A DNA stretch of 64,000 bases from Limnobaculum allomyrinae (lineage in GTDB: Bacteria; Pseudomonadota; Gammaproteobacteria; Enterobacterales; Enterobacteriaceae), in the NCBI RefSeq assembly GCF_016649425.1, contig NZ_JADRCR010000008.1, forward strand, positions 159,913 to 223,912, written 5' to 3'. The notes beneath the pieces are model-generated. The model was not told where the DNA came from. It was given only the letters and a program-made list of their open reading frames with translations, and did no database searches. Of this stretch, positions 51,381-62,024 are shown piece by piece. Both the position numbers and the translations under genes were made by a program. Numbering within the stretch: position 1 is the first letter of the stretch; each line of letters begins with the position of its first letter.

Positions 51381-51629
51381 ATGGTAACAATTCGTTTAGC
51401 TCGTGGCGGCGCTAAAAAGCGTCCGTTTTATCAAGTTGTTGTGACCGACAGTCGTAATGCACGTGACGGTCGCTTCATCGAACGCGTAGGCTTCTTCAAC
51501 CCGGTTGCTACCGGTCAGGCAGAACGTCTGCGTTTAGATCTGGACCGTATCAATCATTGGACTGGTCTGGGTGCAACCGTTTCTGATCGCGTAGCTTCGC
51601 TGATCAAAGACGCAAACAAAGCAGCATAA
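51381..51629 (+). CDS. rpsP: 30S ribosomal protein bS16
   Basis: Small-subunit protein of 82 residues with the family start [26 protein letters not shown]. It is needed for 30S assembly. It is the first gene of rpsP-rimM-trmD-rplS, as in E. coli; rimM begins 19 bp after its stop. Confidence 0.98.
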   Translation: MVTIRLARGGAKKRPFYQVVVTDSRNARDGRFIERVGFFNPVATGQAERLRLDLDRINHWTGLGATVSDRVASLIKDANKAA

Positions 51630-51648
51630 TTTGTCTGGGTGTCAACAA

Positions 51649-52179
51649 ATGAGCAAGCTACTAAATCCGGTAGTTCTCGGGAAACTGGGTTCTACATATG
51701 GCATCCGGGGTTGGCTCAGAGTGTTCTCATCCACCGAGCAATCTGAAAGCATTTTTGATTATCAGCCGTGGTATATCCAGCGGGCTGGTGAATGGCGGGT
51801 TATCGAGCTGGAAAGCTGGAAACGCCACAATCAGGATTTGATCATCAAGCTGAAAGGCGTTGACGATCGCGAAGTTGCCAACAGTTTGACCAATTGCGAA
51901 ATTGCCGTTGAAGCTGAGCAACTGCCACCACTGGAAGAGGGTGATTACTACTGGAAAGACCTTATGGGCTGTCAGGTAGTAACAACTTCAGGTTATGAAT
52001 TAGGTAAAGTCACAGACATGATGGAAACCGGTTCAAATGACGTTTTAGTGGTTAGAGCAAATCTGAAAGATGCTTTTGGCGCCAAGGAGCGTTTAATCCC
52101 GTTCCTGGATGGACAAGTTATCAAAAAAATCGATCTCACTGCTCAATTAATTGAAGTTGATTGGGATCCTGGTTTCTAA
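51649..52179 (+). CDS. rimM: 16S rRNA processing factor RimM
   Basis: 30S maturation factor that binds uS19 in the assembling head. The N-terminal barrel has [20 protein letters not shown]; the C-terminal PRC-barrel has [14 protein letters not shown] and ends EVDWDPGF. The frame is open from the rpsP stop, but ATG 51649 gives the family start [13 protein letters not shown] and 176 residues (182 in E. coli). Confidence 0.96.
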   Translation: MSKLLNPVVLGKLGSTYGIRGWLRVFSSTEQSESIFDYQPWYIQRAGEWRVIELESWKRHNQDLIIKLKGVDDREVANSLTNCEIAVEAEQLPPLEEGDYYWKDLMGCQVVTTSGYELGKVTDMMETGSNDVLVVRANLKDAFGAKERLIPFLDGQVIKKIDLTAQLIEVDWDPGF

Positions 52180-52233
52180 CTCCGTATTTGACGCGTTAAG
52201 CGTCTGGCGGTAGTAGCAAATGGAACGTTAAGT

Positions 52234-52980
52234 ATGTGGATTGGTGTAATTAGCCTGTTCCCCGAAATGTTCCGCGCGATTACCGATTATGGGGTAACCG
52301 GCCGAGCAGTAAAAAATGGCCTGCTGAGTGTAACCTGCTGGAGTCCACGCGACTTCACGCACGATCGGCACCGTACCGTGGACGACCGGCCTTATGGCGG
52401 TGGACCGGGGATGTTGATGATGGTGCAGCCCTTACGGGATGCAATACACACGGCAAAAGCAGCGGCAGGCGAAGGGGCGAAAGTTATTTATCTTTCTCCA
52501 CAGGGTCGCAAACTGGACCAACAGGGTGTTTGCGAGCTGGCGACTAATCAGAAGTTGATTTTGATTTGTGGCCGGTATGAAGGCGTGGATGAGCGCGTAA
52601 TACAAACCGAAGTCGATGAAGAATGGTCTATCGGTGATTATGTACTCAGTGGCGGCGAGCTTCCCGCGATGACATTGATTGATTCGGTTTCCCGATTTAT
52701 ACCGGGAGTACTGGGGCATCAAATGTCAGCCGAAGAGGACTCGTTTGCCGACGGTTTGTTGGACTGTCCGCACTATACCCGACCTGAGGTGTTAGATGGC
52801 ATGGAAGTACCGGCAGTATTACTATCGGGTAACCATGAACATATTCGTCTTTGGCGCATGAAACAGTCGCTGGGTCGAACCTGGCTTAGAAGACCTGAGC
52901 TTCTAAAAAGCCTAGCTCTGACTGATGAGCAAGCAATGCTGTTAAAACAGTTCCAACAGGAACACCGACAGCAAGACTAA
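52234..52980 (+). CDS. trmD: tRNA (guanine-37-N1)-methyltransferase TrmD
   Basis: SPOUT methyltransferase adding m1G37 to tRNAs with GG at 36-37, preventing +1 frameshifts. The trefoil-knot segments are [25 protein letters not shown] and [11 protein letters not shown]. It has 248 residues (255 in E. coli; the shorter end is the C-terminus). It is third in the operon. Confidence 0.97.
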   Translation: MWIGVISLFPEMFRAITDYGVTGRAVKNGLLSVTCWSPRDFTHDRHRTVDDRPYGGGPGMLMMVQPLRDAIHTAKAAAGEGAKVIYLSPQGRKLDQQGVCELATNQKLILICGRYEGVDERVIQTEVDEEWSIGDYVLSGGELPAMTLIDSVSRFIPGVLGHQMSAEEDSFADGLLDCPHYTRPEVLDGMEVPAVLLSGNHEHIRLWRMKQSLGRTWLRRPELLKSLALTDEQAMLLKQFQQEHRQQD

Positions 52981-53021
52981 TAAGGGAAGGATAATCGTTC
53001 CCGCAGTTTCAGTTTACCTAG

Positions 53022-53393
<372 letters not shown>

Positions 53394-53422
53394 GCAACAT
53401 CCAAAGCTATTAGTTATATACA

Positions 53423-53450
53423 GGGCTTAGCTATGCTAAGCCCTTTTTTT
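53423..53450 (+). terminator. Rho-independent terminator after rplS
   Basis: GGGCTTAG pairs with CTAAGCCC across a five-base loop, followed by seven T. Confidence 0.92.
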
Positions 53451-53468
53451 ATATCTGATTTATAGTAA

Positions 53469-54647
53469 TCAGACCCAACCTTTTCTACGAAACTCTTTCA
53501 GTACGCTAACAAACGTTGTCATCTCTTCTGGCGTACCCAGCGTCAGACGATTCCAGCCTTTAGCCGGTGGGAACTCACGGCCAACAAACACATGATATTC
53601 CTTCATTCTGTCCTGATAGGTTTTTACTTCTCCCGGAACTTTGTGGAAGATAAAGTTAGCCTGTGAAGGCAAGTATTCCAGACCCAGCTCATCCAGCGCA
53701 TTGGTAACAATCTTACGGGCAGTTTCTACTGAGGTTTTACTGATAGTCAGGAAAGTTTTGTCGTCCAGCGAGGCGAGAGCAGCAACCGCACCCGCAGCAT
53801 TGGTATTATCCAGGGAAATGAAATCTTCAACCTGAGCAATAATCTCTTCATGAGCAACAGCGTAACCAATACGCAGGCCTGCTAATGCATAAATTTTAGA
53901 GAAGGTACGGGTTACTACTACGTTTTTATGCTGCTTTAAAATCAGCTCGATACCACTGTGAAAACGTGGGTCGGTGACGAACTCAGCGTAGGCTTCATCC
54001 AGTAGAAATAAAGTGCGTTCCGATGCGGCTTTAATCCAGGGATCAATCTGATCGGCTGGTGTAATGGTCGCTGTTGGGTTATTCGGATTACACAAATACA
54101 CAATGGATAAACCGGGGAACTCATCCGCAATCTTCTTCATTCCTTCAATATCAAACGCCAGCTTATCGTTTAATGGCACTTTAATAACGGCAACACCAAG
54201 CGCTTTGGCATACAGCTCGGCATAGTTGAAAGTTGGGTCAGGAACGATGACCTGAACTTTCTGACTCGCTTTTTGGGCCTGATAAATAGCCATTTGAACC
54301 ACAGCCTGTATGGATTCTGATGAACCATTGCCTAATGAGATATTTTTTGCCTGGAGTTTGTGGCTTTCAGCTATTTTTTCAATTAACTGCTCTCTGGCAG
54401 CATCCGGATAGCGAAAGGCTTGAGGTAAAGCATTCACCACCGCTTGTTGCGCTTTAGGAGACATTCCCAGAGAGTTTTCATTAAAGTTCAGCAGCAATGG
54501 TTGCTCTTTGGTTGGCGTCGGTAAAACTTTTGCAGCACTGGCGGTTTGATTATCCTGGCTGGCTCTGGCCATGCCGGTGGCCAAATTGCCAAAGGTTAAT
54601 CCACCCAGTAGTAATCCTGATGATTTTAATAGCGTACGTCTGTCCAT
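53469..54647 (-). CDS. Tat-exported PLP-dependent aminotransferase, histidinol-phosphate aminotransferase-like
   Basis: Fold type I aminotransferase of the HisC subgroup with an N-terminal twin-arginine signal: MDRRTLLKSSGLLLGGLTFG, then a likely cleavage near residues 28-31 (ARASQ). The mature enzyme has LGNGSSESIQ, the substrate/PLP motif NPNNPT (187-192), D217 in LLDEAYAEF, the PLP Lys K251 in TRTFSKIYALAGLRIGY, and a late Arg in NRLTLGTPEEM. It has 392 residues. The signal implies folding with PLP in the cytoplasm and work in the periplasm; the substrate is unknown. It is monocistronic and not near his genes. Confidence 0.85.
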   Translation of the reverse strand: MDRRTLLKSSGLLLGGLTFGNLATGMARASQDNQTASAAKVLPTPTKEQPLLLNFNENSLGMSPKAQQAVVNALPQAFRYPDAAREQLIEKIAESHKLQAKNISLGNGSSESIQAVVQMAIYQAQKASQKVQVIVPDPTFNYAELYAKALGVAVIKVPLNDKLAFDIEGMKKIADEFPGLSIVYLCNPNNPTATITPADQIDPWIKAASERTLFLLDEAYAEFVTDPRFHSGIELILKQHKNVVVTRTFSKIYALAGLRIGYAVAHEEIIAQVEDFISLDNTNAAGAVAALASLDDKTFLTISKTSVETARKIVTNALDELGLEYLPSQANFIFHKVPGEVKTYQDRMKEYHVFVGREFPPAKGWNRLTLGTPEEMTTFVSVLKEFRRKGWV

Positions 54648-54800
54648 AATTTTCTCTCTTATAATGAATATTTATTCAATAAATATGGGTTATCCGCAAT
54701 AACCTAGCGAGTTTTATGAATATTGTAAATATCAGGAAATAAATTTAGTCAGAGCAAAGAAGAGGAAGTGGAGTGGTAGAGAAAAGAGGCAAAGTAATAA

Positions 54801-54835
54801 GTTAATCGCTATGCATTGCCTGCATAGCGATTAAC
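54801..54835. repeat. perfect 15-base inverted repeat after bamD
   Basis: GTTAATCGCTATGCA and TGCATAGCGATTAAC are exact reverse complements separated by five bases. It lies 22 bp past the bamD stop. On the minus strand the following bases are T-rich but broken (TTATTACTTT), so it may act as a terminator or as an mRNA 3'-end stabiliser. Confidence 0.85.
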
Positions 54836-54856
54836 CGAAGGATATGATTAAATCAA

Positions 54857-55588
54857 TCAGCTTTTGATATCGTTAGTTTCGATAATCTTTTTGACTTTAT
54901 CCGCCTGAGACGCCAGATTTAACTGCCGATATGCATTTTCCATTAACGGTAATGCATTGCGCGTTGCTTCAGAATCAGGATAATCACGCATCATTTGCTC
55001 AACGCGGTTAACTACTGCAACAAAAGCGCCGCGCTTAGTGTAATATTGCGCAACGGAAAGCTCGTAGTTAGCCAGACGGTTGTGTAACGCCACTAAACGC
55101 TTTTGAGCATCCGCTGCATAGGCGCTTTGTGGGAAGTTTTGCACCAACTGAGTAAAGTCGCGGAATGCGGCGCGTGCGTGTTGTGGATCGCGATCCGAAC
55201 GGTCAATACCAAAGAAATCTTGTACGGTATTACCGTCGAACGCCATATCGGTTAAGCCACGCATATACATAACATAATCAATGTTAGGGTGCGTAGGGTT
55301 TAAACGGGCGAAGCGATCGATAGTGGCCTGTGCCATTGGTAACTCATCTGCTTTATAATAAGCGTAGATCAGATCCAGTTGCACTTGCTGTGAATAAGGG
55401 CCAAACGGATAGCGGTTATCAAGCGCTTCCAGTTCTGTGATGGCGCCCCGGAAGTTGCCGCTTTGTAGTTTTTCTTGCGCGGTTGCATACATTTCCGATG
55501 GCGGATTATCGGGGACGGTGTCCGATGAGCAACCTGCCAACGTCAGGCTCAATATGGCAGAGGCCACTAAATATTTCATACGCATCAT
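54857..55588 (-). CDS. bamD: outer-membrane assembly lipoprotein BamD
   Basis: Essential lipoprotein of the BAM complex that works with BamA to insert outer-membrane barrels. A lipobox LTLAGC with C20 follows a short signal peptide. Five TPR-like helical repeats fill residues 32-235 ([49 protein letters not shown]). It has 243 residues (245 in E. coli). It is divergent from rluD, as in E. coli. Confidence 0.97.
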   Translation of the reverse strand: MMRMKYLVASAILSLTLAGCSSDTVPDNPPSEMYATAQEKLQSGNFRGAITELEALDNRYPFGPYSQQVQLDLIYAYYKADELPMAQATIDRFARLNPTHPNIDYVMYMRGLTDMAFDGNTVQDFFGIDRSDRDPQHARAAFRDFTQLVQNFPQSAYAADAQKRLVALHNRLANYELSVAQYYTKRGAFVAVVNRVEQMMRDYPDSEATRNALPLMENAYRQLNLASQADKVKKIIETNDIKS

Positions 55589-55721
55589 GACGTTTTGCTT
55601 ATCCTCAGAGTGTTGTTCTGGAAGCTATCCATTCAGCTTCCGGTGAGTACCAGTTACAATAGCACATTATTTTAAACGGCATTGCCGCGAAAACCCAACT
55701 TAAAACTTAAGAAGTTATTTT

Positions 55722-56699
55722 ATGTCACAGCAAGTACAACTCACAGCAACAGTTGCCGAATCACAACTCGGACAACGTTTAGATCAGGCTTTGGCCGAAT
55801 TGTTCCCTGATTATTCACGTTCTCGCATAAAAGAATGGATTTTGGAAGAGCGTGTATCAGTAAACGGTCAAATAATCGCCAAACCTAAAGAAAAAGTTTT
55901 GGGTGGTGAGTGTATCGCAATTGATGCGCTGATCGAAGAAGAAGTACGTTGGGAATCACAAGATATTGCATTAAATATTGTTTATGAAGATGACGATATT
56001 ATCGTTATTAACAAACCAAGGGATTTTGTGGTGCATCCGGGAGCCGGGAATCCTGACGGCACGGTGTTAAATGCTTTGTTACATCATTATCCGCAAATTG
56101 CTGATGTACCTCGTGCAGGTATTGTTCATCGTCTGGATAAAGATACAACGGGCCTGATGGTGGTAGCAAAAACGGTACCAGCCCAGACTCGTTTAGTGGA
56201 AGCGTTGCAGGCCAGAGAAATCACTCGTGAATATGAAGCGGTAGCGATTGGTACTATGGCAGGTGGCGGTACGGTAGATGCAGCGATTGCGCGTCATCCA
56301 ACCAAGCGTACCCATATGTCTGTTTATCCTATGGGTAAGCCAGCGGTTACTCACTATCGCATTATGGAGCACTTCCGAGCTCATACTCGCTTGCGCTTAC
56401 GTCTGGAAACGGGTCGAACTCACCAAATCCGTGTACATATGGCACATATTACCCATCCACTGGTTGGTGATCCGTTATATGGCGGTCGTCCTCGTCCACC
56501 AAAAGGCGCATCCGAAGCTTTTATCCAGCAATTACGCTCTTTCGATCGTCAGGCGTTGCACGCTATTATGCTACGTTTGCATCATCCAATTACGGGTGAG
56601 CTGATGGAATGGCATGCGCCATTACCGGAAGATATGGTACAACTTATCGCGGCACTGCGTGCTGATACAGAACTTTTTAAAGATGAGCTGAACTGGTAA
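55722..56699 (+). CDS. rluD: 23S rRNA pseudouridine synthase RluD
   Basis: Makes pseudouridines 1911, 1915 and 1917 in helix 69 of 23S rRNA. An N-terminal S4 domain (about 18-75) precedes the catalytic RluA-type domain, with nucleophile D139 in GIVHRLDKDTTGLM. Its 325 residues match E. coli (326). Its stop codon overlaps the pgeF start by one base. Confidence 0.97.
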   Translation: MSQQVQLTATVAESQLGQRLDQALAELFPDYSRSRIKEWILEERVSVNGQIIAKPKEKVLGGECIAIDALIEEEVRWESQDIALNIVYEDDDIIVINKPRDFVVHPGAGNPDGTVLNALLHHYPQIADVPRAGIVHRLDKDTTGLMVVAKTVPAQTRLVEALQAREITREYEAVAIGTMAGGGTVDAAIARHPTKRTHMSVYPMGKPAVTHYRIMEHFRAHTRLRLRLETGRTHQIRVHMAHITHPLVGDPLYGGRPRPPKGASEAFIQQLRSFDRQALHAIMLRLHHPITGELMEWHAPLPEDMVQLIAALRADTELFKDELNW

Positions 56700-57430
56700 T
56701 GATCCCATTAATAACGCCGGAATGGATAGCACCTGCTGGAGTGAAAGCGGTTAACACTACGCGTAATGGCGGTGTTAGTCAGGCTCCTTATAAAACGTTG
56801 AATCTGGGAAACCATGTTGGTGATGAACCCGCAGCGGTATCACAAAATCGTCAACGTTTAGAGCAGCAACTAAATATATCCGGCGATATTACCTGGCTCG
56901 AACAAGTTCATGGCGTTGAGGTATTAACACTGACGCAAAATATACCAACATCTTTACGTGCCGATGCCAGCTACACCCGCACACCGGGTAAAGTTTGTGC
57001 CATCATGACTGCCGATTGCCTTCCGGTTCTATTTTGCTCGGTAAAGGGTGATGAAGTCGCGGCGGCTCATGCCGGTTGGCGAGGGCTTCAGGCGGGAGTT
57101 CTTGAACGAACGGTTGAAAACTTTATGACCACGCCGGATAACATTATTGCGTGGTTAGGGCCGGCAATTGGCCCAACACAGTTTGAAGTCGGGCCAGAAG
57201 TTCGTGATGCTTTTATGGCGGTAAATTCGCTTGCTGATAGTGCATTTACCTCTAAAGCTGATAAATACCTGGCGGATATCTACCTGTTGGCTCGTCAGCG
57301 TCTTCAATCTCTGGGTATACAAAAAATTTATGGCGGCAGTTACTGTACAGTTAGCCAACCTGAACTCTTTTTTTCATACCGGCGTGAAAGAGATACCGGC
57401 AGAATGGCCAGTCTGATTTGGTTTGATTAA
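56699..57430 (+). CDS. pgeF: polyphenol oxidase-family protein PgeF (YfiH), peptidoglycan editing factor
   Basis: A 243-residue DUF152/laccase-domain protein reported in E. coli to remove wrongly incorporated L-Ser from UDP-MurNAc precursors. The zinc-site residues are the His of WLEQVHGVEV, the Cys of MTADCLPVLFC and the His of AAAHAGWRGL. It is translationally coupled to rluD by a TAATG overlap, and clpB follows from its own heat-shock promoter. Confidence 0.93.
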   Translation: MIPLITPEWIAPAGVKAVNTTRNGGVSQAPYKTLNLGNHVGDEPAAVSQNRQRLEQQLNISGDITWLEQVHGVEVLTLTQNIPTSLRADASYTRTPGKVCAIMTADCLPVLFCSVKGDEVAAAHAGWRGLQAGVLERTVENFMTTPDNIIAWLGPAIGPTQFEVGPEVRDAFMAVNSLADSAFTSKADKYLADIYLLARQRLQSLGIQKIYGGSYCTVSQPELFFSYRRERDTGRMASLIWFD

Positions 57431-57495
57431 TTTATTGATATTGAATCAGTTGTTTTTTCTGTGAACCCATCTTAAAAATTTATATTGACTTTGAT

Positions 57496-57524
57496 CTTGA
57501 AAAACGCATTCGCACCCTTATCTA
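57496..57524 (+). promoter_or_regulatory. sigma-32 (heat-shock) promoter of clpB
   Basis: CTTGAAA, 13 bases, then CCTTATCTA, close to the RpoH consensus CTTGAAA and CCCCATNTA. It lies 45 bp before the clpB start. Confidence 0.85.
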
Positions 57525-57568
57525 TATGGCATAGCAACATATATTGTTGATTTGTTTTTGGAGGTGTT

Positions 57569-60142
57569 ATGCGTCTGGATCGTCTTACCAGCAAATTTCA
57601 ACTCGCTCTGGCCGATGCTCAATCATTAGCGTTAGGGCGTGATAATCAATTTATAGAACCTATTCATCTGATGAGCGCTTTGCTCAGTCAGGATGGTGGG
57701 AGTATTCGTCCATTATTAACTTCTGCGGGAGTTGATGTTAACCGGTTGCGTCACGACCTGGATGATGCATTAAGTCGCGCCCCACAAGTGGAAGGCGCAG
57801 GTGGTGATGTTCAGCCATCTAATGAACTGGTTCGTATTCTGAACCTGTGTGACAAACTGGCTCAAAAGCGCAACGATAAATTTATCTCTTCCGAACTGTT
57901 TGTTCTTGCGGCACTACAGGAACGCGGTCAGTTAAGCGATCTGTTGAAAAAAGCGGGTGCAACCAGTGAAAGGTTAACTCAGGCGGTTGATCAATTAAGA
58001 GGGGGTGAAAGCGTGGATGATGCGAGTGCAGAAGATCAACGCCAGGCATTGAAGAAATATACTATCGACCTGACTGAACGGGCAGAGCAAGGCAAACTCG
58101 ATCCGGTGATCGGCCGTGATGAAGAGATCCGCCGTACCATTCAGGTATTACAGCGCCGTACTAAAAATAACCCGGTATTGATTGGTGAACCGGGCGTTGG
58201 TAAAACCGCAATCGTTGAAGGTTTGGCGCAGCGTATTGTGAATGGTGAAGTACCTGAAGGGCTGAAGAATAAGCGTGTGCTTTCGTTAGATATGGGAGCC
58301 CTGATCGCCGGTGCAAAATATCGCGGTGAATTTGAAGAACGTTTAAAAGGCGTACTGAGCGATCTGGCGAAACAGGAAGGTAGTGTCATTCTGTTTATCG
58401 ATGAGTTACATACCATGGTTGGTGCCGGTAAAGGTGATGGTGCAATGGATGCCGGCAACATGCTCAAACCAGCGCTGGCTCGCGGTGAGTTACATTGCGT
58501 CGGTGCCACAACGCTGGATGAATACCGGCAATATATTGAGAAAGATGCGGCATTAGAGCGTCGTTTCCAGAAAGTTTATGTTGCAGAACCAACCGTTGAA
58601 GATACCATCGCTATCCTGCGTGGTTTAAAAGAACGTTATGAACTGCACCACCATGTGCAGATTACTGACCCGGCTATTGTTGCTGCGGCGACTTTGTCAC
58701 ACCGCTATGTTTCCGATCGTCAGTTACCGGATAAAGCGATTGACCTGATTGATGAGGCAGCATCCAGCATTCGCATGCAGATGGACTCTAAACCTGAGTC
58801 ATTAGACCGTTTGGATCGTCGTATTATTCAGTTAAAGCTGGAACAGCAGGCACTGATGAAAGAGTCTGATGAAGCCAGCAAGAAACGCCTTGAAATGCTG
58901 AACGAAGAGTTAGAGCAAAAAGAGCGTGAGTATTCTGAACTGGAAGAAGAGTGGAAAGCGGAAAAGGCTGCGGTCTCTGGTACACAGACTATTAAGTCCG
59001 ATCTGGAGCAGGCAAGGACTTCTCTGGAACAGGCTCGTCGTGTAGGCGATTTGGCCAGAATGTCAGAATTGCAATATGGCACCATTCCGGGACTGGAAAA
59101 GCAGTTAGCGCTGGCAGAAAGCTCTGAAGGCAAAACCATGAAGCTGTTGCGTAATAAAGTGACAGATGCAGAAATTGCTGAAGTACTGGCTAAAGCAACG
59201 GGTATTCCGGTTGATCGTATGCTGGAAGGGGAACGCGATAAACTGCTTCGTATGGAAAAACAGCTGCATCAACGAGTAATTGGTCAAAATGAGGCGGTTG
59301 AAGCGGTATCGAATGCGATTCGTCGTAGCCGGGCTGGTTTATCCGATCCAAACAGACCGATAGGTTCATTCCTGTTTCTGGGACCAACCGGGGTAGGTAA
59401 AACCGAGCTGGCGAAAGCACTGGCTAACTTTATGTTTGACAGTGATGATGCCATGGTACGTATCGATATGTCTGAATTTATGGAGAAACACAGCGTTTCT
59501 CGTTTAGTGGGTGCACCTCCGGGCTATGTTGGTTACGAAGAAGGTGGCTATCTGACCGAAGCGGTTCGCCGTCGTCCATATTCAGTTATCTTGCTGGACG
59601 AAGTGGAAAAAGCGCATCCGGATGTATTTAATATTCTGTTGCAGGTACTGGATGATGGGCGTTTAACCGATGGTCAGGGACGTACTGTTGATTTCCGTAA
59701 TACCGTGGTGATCATGACATCCAACCTGGGTTCAGACATGATTCAGGAGCGTTTTGGTCAGTTGGATTATGGTGAGATGAAAGAGTTGGTGATGAGCGTA
59801 GTTAGTCATCACTTCCGTCCGGAGTTTATTAACCGTATTGATGAAACGGTGGTATTCCATCCTCTGGGTGAGAGCATGATTAAATCCATCGCGCGCATTC
59901 AGTTGCAGCGTTTGTATCAACGTCTGGATGACCGCGGTTATGTCATCAGCATGTCCGAAGCGGCTTTGGATCTGTTAGCCAAAGAGGGATACGATCCGGT
60001 TTATGGCGCACGTCCATTAAAACGGGCTATTCAGCAGGAAATTGAGAACCCGCTGGCACAGCAAATTCTCTCTGGCCAGTTATTACCTGGCGTACCAGTA
60101 GTGTTGGATGTAGAGGGTGACAAGATTGTTGCTAAGCAATAA
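57569..60142 (+). CDS. clpB: ATP-dependent disaggregase ClpB
   Basis: Hexameric AAA+ chaperone that, with DnaK, pulls proteins out of aggregates. It is 857 residues, the same as E. coli. It has an N domain (1-145), AAA-1 with Walker [10 protein letters not shown] (about 206-214), a coiled-coil middle domain (about 410-520, rich in Glu/Lys/Leu), AAA-2 with [10 protein letters not shown] and [11 protein letters not shown], and the C-terminal [12 protein letters not shown]. The pore loop motif [10 protein letters not shown] is intact. No ClpP-binding loop is seen, as expected for ClpB. Confidence 0.98.
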   Translation: MRLDRLTSKFQLALADAQSLALGRDNQFIEPIHLMSALLSQDGGSIRPLLTSAGVDVNRLRHDLDDALSRAPQVEGAGGDVQPSNELVRILNLCDKLAQKRNDKFISSELFVLAALQERGQLSDLLKKAGATSERLTQAVDQLRGGESVDDASAEDQRQALKKYTIDLTERAEQGKLDPVIGRDEEIRRTIQVLQRRTKNNPVLIGEPGVGKTAIVEGLAQRIVNGEVPEGLKNKRVLSLDMGALIAGAKYRGEFEERLKGVLSDLAKQEGSVILFIDELHTMVGAGKGDGAMDAGNMLKPALARGELHCVGATTLDEYRQYIEKDAALERRFQKVYVAEPTVEDTIAILRGLKERYELHHHVQITDPAIVAAATLSHRYVSDRQLPDKAIDLIDEAASSIRMQMDSKPESLDRLDRRIIQLKLEQQALMKESDEASKKRLEMLNEELEQKEREYSELEEEWKAEKAAVSGTQTIKSDLEQARTSLEQARRVGDLARMSELQYGTIPGLEKQLALAESSEGKTMKLLRNKVTDAEIAEVLAKATGIPVDRMLEGERDKLLRMEKQLHQRVIGQNEAVEAVSNAIRRSRAGLSDPNRPIGSFLFLGPTGVGKTELAKALANFMFDSDDAMVRIDMSEFMEKHSVSRLVGAPPGYVGYEEGGYLTEAVRRRPYSVILLDEVEKAHPDVFNILLQVLDDGRLTDGQGRTVDFRNTVVIMTSNLGSDMIQERFGQLDYGEMKELVMSVVSHHFRPEFINRIDETVVFHPLGESMIKSIARIQLQRLYQRLDDRGYVISMSEAALDLLAKEGYDPVYGARPLKRAIQQEIENPLAQQILSGQLLPGVPVVLDVEGDKIVAKQ

Positions 60143-60160
60143 TCAGTAACCAATTAAAAA

Positions 60161-60189
60161 GAGGGTGATATTTGTCACCCTCTTTTTTT
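60161..60189 (+). terminator. Rho-independent terminator after clpB
   Basis: GAGGGTGA pairs with TCACCCTC over a six-base loop, followed by seven T. It lies between the convergent clpB and rtcR. Confidence 0.92.
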
Positions 60190-60222
60190 GGCTGTTTACC
60201 CGATGCGATGAGAGGAAAATAA

Positions 60223-61821
60223 TCAGGTTTCTGTTTTGTCTTTTTTCAGGGCTTCCCAGCTAAGGCCAAAACGAGAAAGATATTTTCTTAATCTGTCTGC
60301 ATCATTTGGGTTCTGTTTTTGCTGGCGGGAAACGGCAAATAGCTTCCTTCCCGCCTCAGACAGACTGTTGCTGGCATGACAGATTTCAATAACCGCTTGC
60401 AGTTGGTATTGGTCAAAGAGATCTATTGGCTGATCCAGTTCCGGCAATAAAAGTGGTTTAGTGGTATATCCCCAGCTTTCCTGCAAGCGCTTTATTTCAT
60501 CATTTACAATATCATCACTAATTCTTCCTGATTCAGCCAGAGTTGCCATACGAGTTATGGAGGCACTCAGCTCACGGAAATTACCTGACCAAAGCGCTTC
60601 AGATGAGGTGGCAAAAGAGAGATATTTGCGGCGTGATTCAGCATTAAAACGAGTTTGTTCCCCTTGTTCACGAGCAAAACGAGCCAATTCATAATCCAGA
60701 TTGGGTTCGATATCTTCGCTACGCTGAGCCAGGCCGGGAAGTTTATAAGTCCATAAGTTAATCCGTGCATACAGATCCTCACGGAATAAACCTTCACTGA
60801 CCTGCTTGCGTAAGTCCCGATGGGTACCGGCGATCAGCTGAAAGTGGCTTTGTGTTTCTTTATCACTACCAAAAGGAAGAAACTTTTTTTCTTCAATGGC
60901 CTTCAATAACATAGCCTGTTCATCCAGCCCCAGCTCTCCAATTTCATCTAAAAATAGCATGCCGTTATCGGCAGCCCGAAGCAGGCCTGGGCGGTCAGTT
61001 TGAGCTCCGGTAAATGAACCTTTAACATGACCAAACAACGTCGACATTGCACTATCACCCCGAAGCGTGGCGCAGTTAACCTCAACAAATCGACCACTTA
61101 TTTGATGTCGCTCCAGTTTGAGTTCATAGATACGTCGGGCAAGGAATGATTTACCCGCACCGGTAGGGCCTACCATTAATATCGGTGCGGTAGAACGAAT
61201 GGCGACACGTTCAATTTCTTCAATCAGGCGGTTAAAGGTGGCATTACGCGTGGCAATACCGGCTTTTAAATAAGAGACCGAGTTGTCACTGATTTGTTGG
61301 AAGCGAGTGGAGATCTGATCGTAACGGCTTAAGTCCAAATCGATAATGGCGTAATTACCTTCTGGTTTACCCGGGAGCTCATCGTCTTTATTGTGCCTGT
61401 CTGGCATGGTCTGAATTAACTTACCAGGAAGATAACGCGCCTCAGTCAGCAGAAACCAGCAGATTTGTACAATGTGGGTACCCGTGGTGATATGGACTAA
61501 ATATTCTTCATTTTCAGGATCAAAAGGGTAGTGCTCAGAAAAATCTAATAGTTTGGTATAAACCTCTTCAATATCCCAGGGATCGTTTAACGTAATGGCA
61601 TTGAGCTTAACTTCAGTCTGTGGTGAGACCAGTTGGATATCCTGAACCAGCTGCTCAGCCATGCCTCGATCTCTGGCGGAATGAATTAATTCAAGCCGAT
61701 CAATATGTAAATCAGGCTGCTGACACATTCCCACGGTTGGACGCCATTTATTCCAGCGGTTCTCCCGCTTACCGCGTTTATCCAGAACGGTACCTAATAC
61801 ACCAATAGCAACCCGTTTCAT
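60223..61821 (-). CDS. rtcR: sigma-54-dependent activator RtcR (CARF domain)
   Basis: Bacterial enhancer-binding protein that senses RNA-end damage products and activates RNA-repair genes. The N-terminal CARF domain (about 1-180) carries LVHITTGTHIVQICWFLL, the nucleotide-ligand site. The central AAA+ domain has Walker A GPTGAGKS (218-225), the sigma-54 contact loop GSFTGA (268-273) and Walker B MLFLDEIGEL. The C-terminal part ends in a helix-turn-helix-like region (LSEAGRKLFAVSRQQK). It has 532 residues, like E. coli RtcR. It is divergent from the rlaP gene, with a sigma-54 promoter between. No rtcB or rtcA lies in the flanking sequence. Confidence 0.95.
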   Translation of the reverse strand: MKRVAIGVLGTVLDKRGKRENRWNKWRPTVGMCQQPDLHIDRLELIHSARDRGMAEQLVQDIQLVSPQTEVKLNAITLNDPWDIEEVYTKLLDFSEHYPFDPENEEYLVHITTGTHIVQICWFLLTEARYLPGKLIQTMPDRHNKDDELPGKPEGNYAIIDLDLSRYDQISTRFQQISDNSVSYLKAGIATRNATFNRLIEEIERVAIRSTAPILMVGPTGAGKSFLARRIYELKLERHQISGRFVEVNCATLRGDSAMSTLFGHVKGSFTGAQTDRPGLLRAADNGMLFLDEIGELGLDEQAMLLKAIEEKKFLPFGSDKETQSHFQLIAGTHRDLRKQVSEGLFREDLYARINLWTYKLPGLAQRSEDIEPNLDYELARFAREQGEQTRFNAESRRKYLSFATSSEALWSGNFRELSASITRMATLAESGRISDDIVNDEIKRLQESWGYTTKPLLLPELDQPIDLFDQYQLQAVIEICHASNSLSEAGRKLFAVSRQQKQNPNDADRLRKYLSRFGLSWEALKKDKTET

Positions 61822-61909
61822 AACTTATCCCTGAATATAAATATTATCTGAAGGAATAAATTATCTTATATCTTCTATATTCTCCAGCATTAAAGTAATC
61901 ATATTAATT

Positions 61910-61927
61910 TTCATTTAAAACAATGAA
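61910..61927. promoter_or_regulatory. candidate RtcR upstream activating site
   Basis: TTCATT and AATGAA form an inverted repeat with a six-base spacer, extended imperfectly outward by TTAAT/ATTAA. It is centred about 65 bp before the predicted rlaP transcription start, a possible enhancer-type site for RtcR. The AT-rich composition makes a chance dyad possible. Confidence 0.35.
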
Positions 61928-61958
61928 TTAAATTTATTTTTGAACAGCGGGGGAGAGT

Positions 61959-61974
61959 TGGCAGGCTGATTGCA
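61959..61974 (+). promoter_or_regulatory. sigma-54 (-24/-12) promoter of rlaP
   Basis: TGGCAG, five bases, TTGCA. The invariant GG (61960-61961) and GC (61972-61973) are separated by exactly ten bases, as sigma-54 requires. It reads toward rlaP from beside rtcR, which encodes the matching activator type. Confidence 0.9.
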
Positions 61975-62024
61975 ATATCTGGAAGTAACACTGTAAGCAA
62001 TAACAAATAAAAAGGAGAATGATA

